Assembly (NCBI RefSeq): GCF_037042905.1
Contig: NC_087257.1
Span: 14,420,001-14,484,000, forward strand
From: Lytechinus pictus
Lineage: Eukaryota > Echinodermata > Echinoidea > Temnopleuroida > Toxopneustidae
Length of the DNA: 64,000 bases
Direction of reading: 5' to 3'
Shown here: positions 24,604 through 36,300 of the stretch, one piece after another
Layout of the letters: the number at the start of each line of letters is the position of its first letter
Numbering within the stretch: position 1 is the first letter of the stretch
The notes under the pieces: generated by a model
Database searches by the model: none
What the model saw: the letters and a program-made list of their open reading frames with translations, nothing else
What the model was told of the DNA's origin: nothing
Made by a program: the position numbers and the translations under genes

Positions 24604-26870
24604 GTTCTGTGTACATGGAAGATTCAGCAACTGTTCCCCATTTTTCGCTCACAACATCCACAACATAAAAACTTTGATATATTTTCAGTTCGATTTTATC
24701 TACCTCCAAAGTCTAAGAATGTTCAGAAACACAAGACATGTAATGGAAATGCCAATAACATGACTTATTTTGTCGCCACATAGGGCAGCATAATATACTT
24801 ATCATGCTTTGTTTGGACTTTGAACGATATTCTTTTAAGTAGGCCTACCAATGACTAATAGGGACAGTAATTAATAAATAATCATTCGAGGAACGAAGTC
24901 CTTTATTCTATACGAAATAAACGAGCAATTTGCAGATTTATCTCTAACATTCACATCCGCCAATTGGCATAGTTGTGTATATTGAATTATCCTAATATAA
25001 TATACATGTATATCACTTTTTTCTGTCCGCTTAAACGGAGTCTTGAGTTTCACTAAGTCAAATTGGTTGGTCTGATTTATAGGCTTAGTAAGTGGACAAA
25101 TAATAAATAGTAAGGACGGACATAAGGATGCTCAGACTCCATGCTTTGATCAACTGTTTGAATCAAATTTCATTCGACAAAGTACAAAATTAAAGGGTAT
25201 GGGGTAGGCTAACTACGGGCTGAAAATAATTATATCTACATAATAGGAGTAAACTTCACCTAGCTAAACGGTGAAAATTTTATAAAAATCTCATAACGAA
25301 GTTATTGAATATTCAACTTTAACAATATTTTGTGAAGTACTTATAATCACGTCGTCATGAACATTAATTAGTGGGTTGATGATGTCAAACCCCGCTTTTA
25401 TTCTCATGTAATACTTGTCTTAAAATCTTATTTTAGATGTTTCTTTTACATGTGTGTATGATAAATTATAATAAAATGTGTTGCAGCAATTAATGAATAT
25501 CTTATGCATTAAATCAGTAGTCAATCCCATCATTTTGGTGGACAAAATTTGAATGAATATGATTTCATAGAATTAATAAGTGGGACATCATCAGCTTGCT
25601 CATTCATTTCATGAGAACATGCAGACCTGTATTACCGAAGTAATGCAAAATGCCCGGCAAAATGTTGTCATAACTTTGGTATTCCTTAATCCAAGTTTAA
25701 TGAAATTGCTTTGTCTGATTTTACTTTGTCTGTTCAAGTAAGAATCGTTTCCAGTCTAGAGTATGATTATCACCCTTTAAAGACCATCATGGGCTTGAGA
25801 CTAAATGTATTTATCAGAAAACCGAACGGTGATTAAACAAAGATCGGGATAGGGCGATATGAAAATCCCTTGTATGTTGCCTTATAAAACTACGGAAAAA
25901 TAATACAAAGAACATTGGCCTTATTTTGGAATATTTGTGTGCTTTCTTTCTTCAAATTTTTAGCAACCTTAAAATCATCATCTTTGGCATCCAATACAAT
26001 AATCACCGTCACTATTCCTTATAACAAAATAGCCCTTTCATATACATGCACATTGCAAGGGGCAATTTAGTCAATTACCGCTACCACCGCAACCATGATT
26101 TTTATCATCATGATCATCAACATCATCATCATGTGATGCATCTTCATCATCATGTGATGCATCTTCATCATCATCACCATCATCATAATCATCATTGTCG
26201 ATCCTTATTCCTATCATCCTGAGCAGATCGAAGGCGCACTATTCATCATCGTCATCGTTATAATCCCGTTCATTATCACCATCATCAGCATCATCATTAT
26301 CATCATCATCATAGGCCTATATAGGCCCTAAATCCCGGCCCCTCTAGGCAAAATTCGAAGGAATAGGCCCCTATGATTTTTTTTTTTAATGGAAAAAAAG
26401 AGGTGGGCACAAACTTGAGGCCTCAAAGTCTTGCTTGAAAAAAAAAAAAAAACACCGACTACCACCATGCATCCATTCCATTCACCATTACCAACCAGCC
26501 CCCCCCCCCCCCCCCCCACCACCACCACCACCATCATCACCACCACCTGACCACCAAGAACAAGAAACAAGTGCACACGGTTGCTGTCCGTCCCAGCCCG
26601 TGGCACGTACAACCGACCGATGTACGGCGCCGTTGCAGCCGGAGCTTGCCCTGGCCTAGAGCTAGCGAGAAAGACCGGCGTACATTCAGCCCGCAGCGAT
26701 TCCTGTGTCTGTGAGTGTGAGAACAAGATCAGTCTTATCATAGTTATACAAAATTACAAGGGCAAAGGCAGGGACGAGCTTAACTGCTAATCGGGAGACT
26801 TAAAGAAACTTCAGATCAATTTTAATGCTAGACACCGAGTCAGTTGCACTTCAAACCGACAGTACTAATC
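24604..26870. other. divergent intergenic region between SLC5 and the glutaredoxin gene
   Basis: It holds the putative control DNA of both genes. An ATC/CAT microsatellite runs through 26100-26320 and a C-tract with CCA repeats through 26495-26545. The last 300 bases (about 26570-26870) are richer in CpG than the surroundings and probably contain the plus-strand promoter and 5' UTR. No exon is recognised. Confidence 0.5.
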
Positions 26871-29800
26871 ATGAGTAATTCCGAATTTAAAGGCCAAATT
26901 TTGATATATTCTATCGTTGGATGCCCGTTCTGCATGCGAGCTAAACAGACTTTGCAAGATCTTGAATTGCCTTATTTGGATGTTAACCTCGATTCTTATG
27001 GTGAAAAAGTACGGAAAGAAGTCCGGGAAAGAAGTGGTAGGAGTACAGTTCCACAAATCTTCTTTAACGCAAGACATGTTGGTGGCTTTGATGATTTACA
27101 AGCCTTGGTAAGTAGACGATCATTCCCTTTCAAAAACATTATTTACCTTTTTACTTCAGTCCCGTCTACTGCGCTTTATGTGTTGTTTTAGAAAAAAACC
27201 TAATCCATATCCATCCATCCATGGTATTGGTAACTGAGCTGCAACTGAATACAGCACCGCGACCATGCCCATTTTCCTTGTTTCTACCTCTAGAGCATTA
27301 GCATTATAAAAATAAAGTATGAATATTAATACCAGAACTTAAGTTAAGGCAGAAAGCATGAAATAGAAGTTTAGATACCTTTTCGCATAAATAAAGCCTA
27401 AGTTAAAGGGCTAAAATTAAATTACATTACACGTACATGTACGTACCGTAATGTAACTTTTTTAGATTTAAAGATGAACTAAGTCTTTAAAGATAATCTA
27501 AGACTAAAAAATAACGTTAAGTCGACCTGTTTGATAATCATGATGACAGAGACTGAAATTTTACATTTTCACTAGAACCTAAGTTTGACATTAACTTTCA
27601 ATGAATATGTGTCTGTAACAGTCAGTGTGGATTGAGCTTGAAAGTTGAAGATGGACAGATTGTGTTCCCCGTGATATGAATGTGAGTTGTGCATTTAGAC
27701 CCTATCTTAATTAGAATAATGTGAAGTCCTGCTTATTTGTTTATGACATGGTGTATCACTTCCTAATATGGAATTTTTCTTCCCATAAAATTAACTTTTT
27801 ACATGCATACATACATTGCTTTGAAAATACTTTAACATTTTATTATTTTCATGCAATTGGCTGTATACAAAAATATCTGTTCAGTGTGATTTCATTTCTA
27901 TTGGTGTTCGTTGTAGCTGTGATATTTTGTCATTGGGGGATTGATGAAAAACAGATTTTTTGCTAATCTTTTGTACCTGTGTAAATTATATTAACTATTA
28001 TATGTTTTGTTCTCCATGTTATCAGATTGCTGATAAGGATAATTTTAATCACTTGATTGATGAAGTGCGGAACAATGAGGCTCCTCCTGATGCCCCCAAA
28101 ATTCCTGATGCTAGTGAAATGAAGCAAGAAAAAAGTGGTAAGACGAAGTACCTATGACTGAGAATGGAACATTTTCTTGTTCTGTAGCATCTGTATTAAG
28201 ACTTAATAAAGTTAGAGATTATTTATTTTAAAAGTGTTGTGTTAAAGATTTACACTAATATCTGGTATGAAATTCACTCTTGAAATATCTAAAGCGAGTG
28301 AAAATTCGGGTCTATTTCTGTTTTTTTTTCTTCTTATATCACTCCTAAACCATTTCATTTCTCGTAAAAACATGGATCACATGTTTTTGGGGAGAATCTG
28401 TGGCTGTAGACAGTAAGTCCAACACTGAATTCGTCAATACTTGGCATGCAGAAACACATGTGCCTGAAACCAACAGCTTTATTCCCTGGACAGTAAATTA
28501 TGCATTAAGTTAATAATAATAATAGGCATTTATATAGCGCCATCTAGCTAGAAATATTATATTCCGAGGCGCGTTGTTATTATTACCCCGGCTTTAGCTC
28601 GAGCTGCCTTTCAGCGCTCATTCATTCAAGGAATTAATCCTGCCAGGTACCAGCTCATCTCACCTGGGTTGAGTGCAGCTCAATGTGGATGAATTTCTTG
28701 CTGAAGGAAATTACACCATGGCTGGGATTCGAACCCACGACCCTCTGTTTCAAAGTCAGAACACTAATCCACTGGGCCACAACGCTCCACAAGTTATGGA
28801 CCCCCTCCCCCTCATTTCATACTGTAATTCAAAAGAACAATGTGTGATTTCAATTTGTTATTTTTTTTCACATTTTTTTGCAGATATGGAATTCACCTGT
28901 GAGCTAGACGAGTATGCCGTCTTGATACGAGAGCTTAAGACAAGCGGGATCATCAAAGATCATCGGAAAGGCCTTTCAACCTACAAGAACACATTCCAGG
29001 CGAGAGAGTTTGTCGACTGGATAGTGAAGGCAAGATCATTTGAGGGTAAGGTGTGACAGGTTTTCGAGACTTGATCATAGACCCGAGATGCACTGCAAAA
29101 ACTCCGATGTTGATTTAACACCAGCCTGGAATCTATATATGTCCACACCAGAGAAGTATTGAAACAACACCAATTACACGTACTTAAACTGTGCATTTAA
29201 TTAATGTGATATCAAATCTTATTATTTCAGAAGAATTATAATTGCAGAATTGTAGATTACATTGTACACTACAATTTTTTTTTCCTTTCCTTGTAGAATG
29301 TTTGATTGAACCAAGCTCAATCACATTCTTTCTATTATTTGATTGATTCTATTCACTTTATAGACCGATCCACTGGGATCGTAAGCGGGCAGGACCTGAT
29401 TGATCGAGGTTTTGCGAGTACTGTGAAAGGATCTCATGACGGACGGTTTGAAGACAATGATAGCCTTCTTAGATTGCTAGAACATGATGAGAATACTGCG
29501 CTCAATTCAGGATTGTCAAGTGAATGTGAAGCTAGACCCGGTGAGTGACTGTTGAAATTTCAGTATCAATAATAGACTTGTAACCTGCTGCATGAGCCCC
29601 CAAACACAATCTTTGATTCCACCACTGGAATGTTGATTATAAAGAAAAAAATGAGAAAATCAATGGGGATTCGGTGTACTCTTTCTTAGCCTGCATTTAA
29701 GTGTTCAAGACCTAAAATCACCTTTTCTATGAACTTGGGGAATAAAACTATTCTTTTAGTTGATGAATGCCAACATGTTTTGATGCTGGGGTTCAGTTTA

Positions 29801-32800
29801 GAGCCTTTCTATGTAGAACAGATTTGTGTAATCAGAAAACCCTGTTCTGAGACCTGTACCTTTTTCTGGTTTAAGAGAAAGTGTGCGGGCCATATAATAG
29901 TGCATTGGTAATTGCCAAAACAAAAGGTTCGGAACTTAATGACCTCACCTGGTTGAAGAGCTCAATACAGCTGTGCAGTATCAATACTGGTGTCCTGACT
30001 GTAAGTTAATTTTATAAACACAGCTTTTTAAAAGCTTGTTTGGAAAGCCTCATACAAATCGGTCACAATAATCCAATGCTTTAAAAAAGAAATAGTGATG
30101 TGATTGCATTTAGTTTTTTTTTCTGTTTCAGCTTCAGATCTTGGGGAAGATATGAGGAAGCTCATTCTCTCACTGTACAATGAATATCTTTCTTCAGATG
30201 GCAAGGTAAGAAAGCATTACTTCACAGCTTAGTTCATTATATGCTTTGCAGAATGATAAAAGGGCTATCCACCAAACCCCGAGGAATGGGCACTTGTATA
30301 TTGTGATGTAAGATGACACATTTTTCATGCCCCGATTTCTGTTCTCTCTTGATGATCGATGTAAATCTAAGACACCTGTTTGCTCTCTCATTCTTTCCCC
30401 CTTATCCTTTGTTGTCTTCCTCTCTTTTCTCTCCACTTTTCCCTTCTACCTATCTCCCTCCAGTGTGGACAACTTGCTATTTTAATCTTGTATTTGTAAT
30501 GTAGCCATTTCCGATCTCTTTTTAATAACCATTCTGGAGCTCATGAAAAAAGTCTACTTACTGAATTTTGTCCATTTAGAATTCCCCATATACATATACA
30601 TGTAGAATGGAACATGAAACAGCAACAATATGGCAAATTTGTCCACTCCACTTTGCATGATTTGTTTCACTGTGCTCTCACTCTCTCTCTTTCTCTCTCC
30701 CCAGAGAGTGAATTACAAGGGTATAGCAGCGAGTTCACAATTCCAGACCTACACCCGGATGACGGCGCAGCTCTACAGAGTGGATGTGAAGTCCGCTTCT
30801 AGGGAGGAGAAGATTGCTTTCTTCATCAACATTTACAATGCCCTTGTCATCCACGGCTATGTCACTTCTGGACCCCCACAGAACCTGTGGCAGAGATACA
30901 AGGTTAGAGGTCAAAGGTCATAAAATATTTAAAATGTTCCTACAATGGAAATTAAAGGACAAGTCCACCCCAACAAAGAGTTGTTTTGGATGAAAGGAGA
31001 AAATTCCAACAAGCATAACACTGAAAAATTCATCGAAATAGGATGTAAAATAAGAAAGTTATGACATTTGAAAATTTCGCTTAATTTCACAAACTGTTTA
31101 TATGGACATACTGGTCTGTATGCAAATGAGGGAACTGATGATGTCATCTACTCACTTATTTCTTTTATATTTTATTATATGAAATATTCTAATTTTCCCC
31201 TCATCACGTGAAAGAAAGTTTCATTCCTCTCTGAACATGTACAATTACCATTGTTATAACATTTTGTGGTTCAATCAAGTTGGCCCCTATTGTCAATTTT
31301 TTTAAAATTGAAATATTGTATAATTCAAACAATAAAAAAAAAAAACAAGAAATAGTGAGTGAGGGACATCATCGATTCTCTCATTTGCATGTCACTGAAT
31401 TGTTCATATCACTATTTTTGTGAAAAAGTAGCGAAATTTTTAAATGTCACAACTTATTTTACATCTGATTTTTTTCAGCGTTATGCCTGTTTGATTTTTC
31501 TCTATTCATTCAAATCAACATTTTTCTAGGGTGGACTTGACCTGTAAAGTTGATTCATATTGATACACAGGTCTGAAAACAACTCATATGGTGCTATTGA
31601 AGACTCCAAATGATAATCTGGTTATTTGCAATGCGCTTAAATCATACATTGTAGGTATCTAGGCGCTTCCAGATTTATTATTACCCCGGTCTTCGTATGC
31701 AGTCAGTCATTCCCACACAATGTATGCACTTCCTCCACTCCCTTAGGAGCATTCCAGCCATCGCCACTATGTTTTATAGATTTTTAAATAATTTTTGAAT
31801 AAATATTTTTGCCACTTTCTAAGCTTCTTCCTGAACCATATTAGGCTGGGCTATTTTGATAGATCATAGAGCGGTGGCTCCCAGCCCCCCTCCAGATCTT
31901 TAGCTGTCAACCATGTAGCGTTTATTTTTTTAAATTATGTGATTTCAGTGATAATGCTAATTTATGGCGACAATCAGAATTCTGCTTTAAATCAAGAAAT
32001 AAGTACTAAATATTTTATGTATAATTTTAATATGGGTTTCAAAATTCCTTGCAATCTTCTTAGCAAATCTGTTATAAAGGAAATAAAGATTTTATTAAAT
32101 GTGAATTTATTTTGCAGTAGATTTGCACATGAAATCACTTTTAGTGGCTGACTGTATTATATCTAAACAACTTATCTTTAAAATAATATATACTATCATA
32201 ATTATTTCTCTCCTTTTAAGTTCTTCAACTATGTGAGCTACATTATTGGTGCAGAGATGCCAACCGTTACGGATTCGCCGTATTTGTTCCGATTTTATTC
32301 CTCCAATTACGGTGTTACGGCAACAATAAAAAGGTTACGGAAAAAACAACTACAATACATGTGTATTGTGTATTGCTTTGCTGTGCATGTGTATATATGC
32401 GTGTATTGTGTATTGTGCATGTATATGCGTGTATTGTTTATACATGTATCGTGCATGCAGCGTGTGTGTGGCCAACGGTAAACCAACGGGAGTTTCTCTA
32501 CTATAATTTATAAACGCGCGCACTGCCTATATACTACGTTCATTGAGTTATGCTTTTATCAAGGCTTTCTGATTAGAATTATCGATATCCTGGCCAATCA
32601 ATGCGAGCGACAAGTTCCGAACGCACGCACATAGACAAGCACAAATCAGCGGCACGAATCGCGGTATAATAGCGACTGGTAAATACGACTGTAAAGAAGA
32701 TGACGTCATCCAAGATGGCAACTTACAATGACCAACGAAGGAATCGAGGATGACTAAGTTTTGATCATCATTTGAAAGGAATTAGCGGTAACTGCGGTCT

Positions 32801-33287
32801 AAGGTACGATGTTTCTGAATTTTATATATTTTCTCGTAAGTTTGGATGTAATTATTTTTTCATAATGTGACATTTGATGTACCAAAAACGATCCGAAAAT
32901 CGGGTTTCCGCCGAATGTTAGATCTAACGTTACTGCTGCATGCTGATACGGAACTCAGGGAGCTCCGGCCCGAAAAGCGGGCCGGAGCTCCTTGGGTTAC
33001 GTACGTATCAGCTAGCCCAGAGCTCCCTGGGTTAGCTGATACGTTGTCTTAATGTACGGGCCAACAACTCTTCAGTCTATGTATTGGTGAGTGGAGCCAA
33101 CGCGGTTCAGCTGAACAACCAAAATACAGAGACTGAAGCTTTTGGTCCGGCGTTCTATGAGAAACACACAACTAACTACCGTCAGTTTTTCAAACCTAAT
33201 TGACTTCAAAGTCATCGATTACAACAAGGTAAGAAGCCACTTGGTCCCCCCCCCCCTAAATTTGAGGTGGGGGCAGACCCCCCTCCT

Positions 33288-33340
<53 letters not shown>

Positions 33341-36300
33341 TGTCCAATTTTTTACCTGTGACATGTGTCCATCCCAAAATTAAAGGTGGACCCCCCTAAA
33401 TGTTTTTTTCTTGGACACTGTCCCGGCCCGCGATGAGTTTCAGTATTTTTGGAGGACACCTAGTGGCATCCCTGTATAAACGATGCTACTTCGCGGGATG
33501 TTCCTGAGAAACTCCCATTTGTTCCTGACAAATATGGTAAATATTCCTGACAACCATCCCTTTAGGTTGGCATCTCTGTTGGTGGTCAACTACATTCTCT
33601 CAACAACATAGGTTGATGCCTACTATCATATCTCTCTCTCTTTTAGTTCTTCAACTATGTAAGCTACATTATTGGCGGTCAACTATATTCTCTCAACGAC
33701 ATTGAGAATGGAATCCTGAGAGCGAACAGGAAGCCAATAGGCTCCCTCTCCAAACCCTTCTCAAAGAACGATCCTCGCCTCCAGGTGGCGCTAGATCAGC
33801 CGGAACCACTCATCCACTTTGCGTTGGTCTGCGGAGCGAAGAGCTGTCCACCAATCAAGACATACTCAGGCAAGGTAAGCATTGTAAAGAATTCCCATGT
33901 TTTCCTTTATACTACTACTACTACTAATAATAATAATGATGATCATCATGATGATGGTGGTGATGATGATGATGTTGCTGCTGATGATGATGATTACGAT
34001 GATGATGCTGCTGCTGATGTAGCCTCTTGTTGAGGCCCTGGCGGCTGCTTCCCGAGCAAAGCGAGGGATTTCCTAATTCGCGAAGCGAATTAGGCCTGGC
34101 GCGAGCCAGGGCCTCTTGACATCTGAGCTGAATTATATATTTATGAGGAACGTCTTCCTAATGAATATACATGAGTCATGATATTACCGGTCACCTAGTA
34201 AACCAATGAAATGTCAAAGCTGTTTCGTCCGGGGTTCGGAATACTTTAGTAGTCCACTATTCTGCAGGGGATTCATTTAATTGCGGGACACTAAAGGGGA
34301 TATAAACAGCAAAATGCTACAAGTAGTGGTACTGCTACTGCTACTACTAGTACTGGCCGTAACATGCAGACCCATCACCGCCCCGAAACTTCCCGGGAGA
34401 TACTGGTCAGCCGCTGGTCAGACTTGAGTCAAGGGGAAGCTCCAATCCAGCATTCCCTCACTGCACAGCGGAGATCGATAATCGACGCATAGTGGAATCG
34501 CATGAAATATTACATTTTTTCCATATCCTGTGGGTAGATTTACAAAAACATCTCGCCCTTTCAGTGCAGATTTAATTTCATCGACTTGCAAATCCTTAAA
34601 TCGGTCAATATTCAGCATTTTAGAGGCATATTCAATGCTCTTTGATATTTCGTCGTCACTCTTCGCCAAGAATCCACAGGTCGCCATTCAAGATGAGCTC
34701 ATGAATATTCAATATGACGTCATAGCGGCCCGCGCTCTCATTGGATGATTTGCACCGACCAGTTCTTGGTCGGAATATTGGTAAAACAAAAGAAAGTCGG
34801 TGAAATTCGGCCCAGATGTCAAGAGGCCTTGTCTCGCGGCGCTCTGCTTTGCTCTCTCCCTTGCTTAGCCATGTTCGCTCGGAAAGCAGCCGACAGGGCC
34901 TCGACAAGAGGCTACTGCTGATGATGATGATGTTGCTGTTGTTGATGATGATGATTTTTTTTTAATGAATCTTTTGCAAACACATATATTTCAGCCATTG
35001 GCTGCCGTATGGGTATGTATTTTTGTTTTTGAAATAAATAAACCGTGAATATGAATACAATGATGTTGATGATGGTGATGGTGATGTTGCTGATGATGAT
35101 GATGATAATGATGTTGTTTATAATGATGATGATGATGATGATGTTGAAGATCATGATCATGATGATGAAAGAGTAGGTTCACAGCCCTAGCAATATGATT
35201 GTAAAAGCTCACATCCTACAGCAGAATGGACCATTGTGGCCCATTGAATTAGTGTCCGGATTTTGAAATAGATGGATGTGATATTGAATCCAAGCCATGG
35301 TATAATTTCCTTCTGCAAGAAATTGATCCACTTTGTTCTGGCCTCAGCCAAGGTGAGGTAGATTAGTACCTGACTGGAATTAATTATTTGAAATTCTTGC
35401 GCACTGTAAAAGGCTTGCCAGGCCTAAGAAATATCCAAGCTCCCTTTGGAAGTGCAGAGACGTTAAATGATATCAGGATATGTGCTATACACATACTACC
35501 AGTATCATTGCCATCATCATCATCATCATCACTTTCATGCCCGAATTTTTCCATGGAGTGATTTGCTCCATGATTATTTAAAATATTATTTTGTGGTTAC
35601 TTCCTAGGATGTTATGAATGAGTTACAGTTAGCAGCAGAAGCTTTCCTGGAAAATTTTGCTCCATGATTTTTTTAAATATTATTTTGTGGTTACTTCCTA
35701 GGATGTTATGAATGAGTTACAGTTAGCAGCAGAAGCTTTCCTGGAAAATTTAGCTCCATGATTTTTTTAAATATTATTTTGTGGTTACTTCCTAGGATGT
35801 TATGAATGAGTTACAGTTAGCAGCAGAAGCTTTCCTGGAAGGGTCTGATGGGTGCCAGGTCATTGAGGACAAAAAGGAGGTTAAGTGCAGCCAGATCTTC
35901 AAGTGGTACAGGGAGGACTTTGGCAGGAACGATAAAGACGTAAGAATTATTTCCTTTTTACTGTAGAGGTGTATTTGCCCAGGACCCTGTTGCATCAAAC
36001 TTAGCTATTGATTATTGGGCTGGGCCCTGTCTTACAAAGAGTTACAATTGATCCGATCAATCATAACTATGGAAAGCCAGCAACGTCAGCATCTTATAAA
36101 TGCATGTTCAAAATATTTTCTAGAAATAATGTATATTCATAAATTCCATGACGAAAAACCTCCATTTAGGATCGCTATACCCCAAATCGTTTTCACCAAT
36201 TCTCTTCTCCATTCCCTCAAGCAAGAAATTTAATTATCAAAACACATGTTTCTTGACCTCGGTCTGAAGATAACGCGACAGCCCAGCACAGCAGGGGGTC

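Larger units (their letters stand above)
32252..33578. mobile_element. 1327-bp TIR element inserted in the exon-7 duplicate
   Basis: The ends are CAGAGATGCCAACC and its exact complement, flanked by TTGGTG on both sides (32246-32251 and 33579-33584), a 6-bp duplication. A GGGAGTTTCTC block near 32488 and its complement near 33508 give a second inverted pair. The interior is non-coding and holds the palindrome group at 32942-33042 and a C-run/T-run patch at 33247-33425. A related end (CAGACCTGCCAACC) bounds the 59847-60226 element. Confidence 0.85.
32221..33646 (+). repeat. partial tandem duplicate of exon 7 start, split by a transposon
   Basis: TTCTTCAACTATGTGAGC at 32221 copies the first bases of exon 7 (33647), with the same pyrimidine tract and AG in front. 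The copy runs to 32251, is interrupted by the 32252-33578 element, and resumes at 33585 (GTCAACTACATTCTCTCAAC) until it runs into the intron tract of the real exon. With the element and one target copy removed, the repeat unit is about 93 bases. It lacks the exon's 3' part and donor. Confidence 0.85.

Noticed and set aside
26328-26741. 137-codon minus-strand frame and its plus-strand shadow
   Set aside because: Built from the CCA/GGT microsatellite and C-tract; low-complexity translation.
28673-29056. 127-codon plus-strand open frame over the DEP exon
   Set aside because: Its first half is a translation of the SINE and of intron sequence; only 28884-29045 is exon.
34912-35212. His/Ile-rich frames over 34.9-35.2 kb
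   Set aside because: Translations of the GAT/CAT microsatellite.
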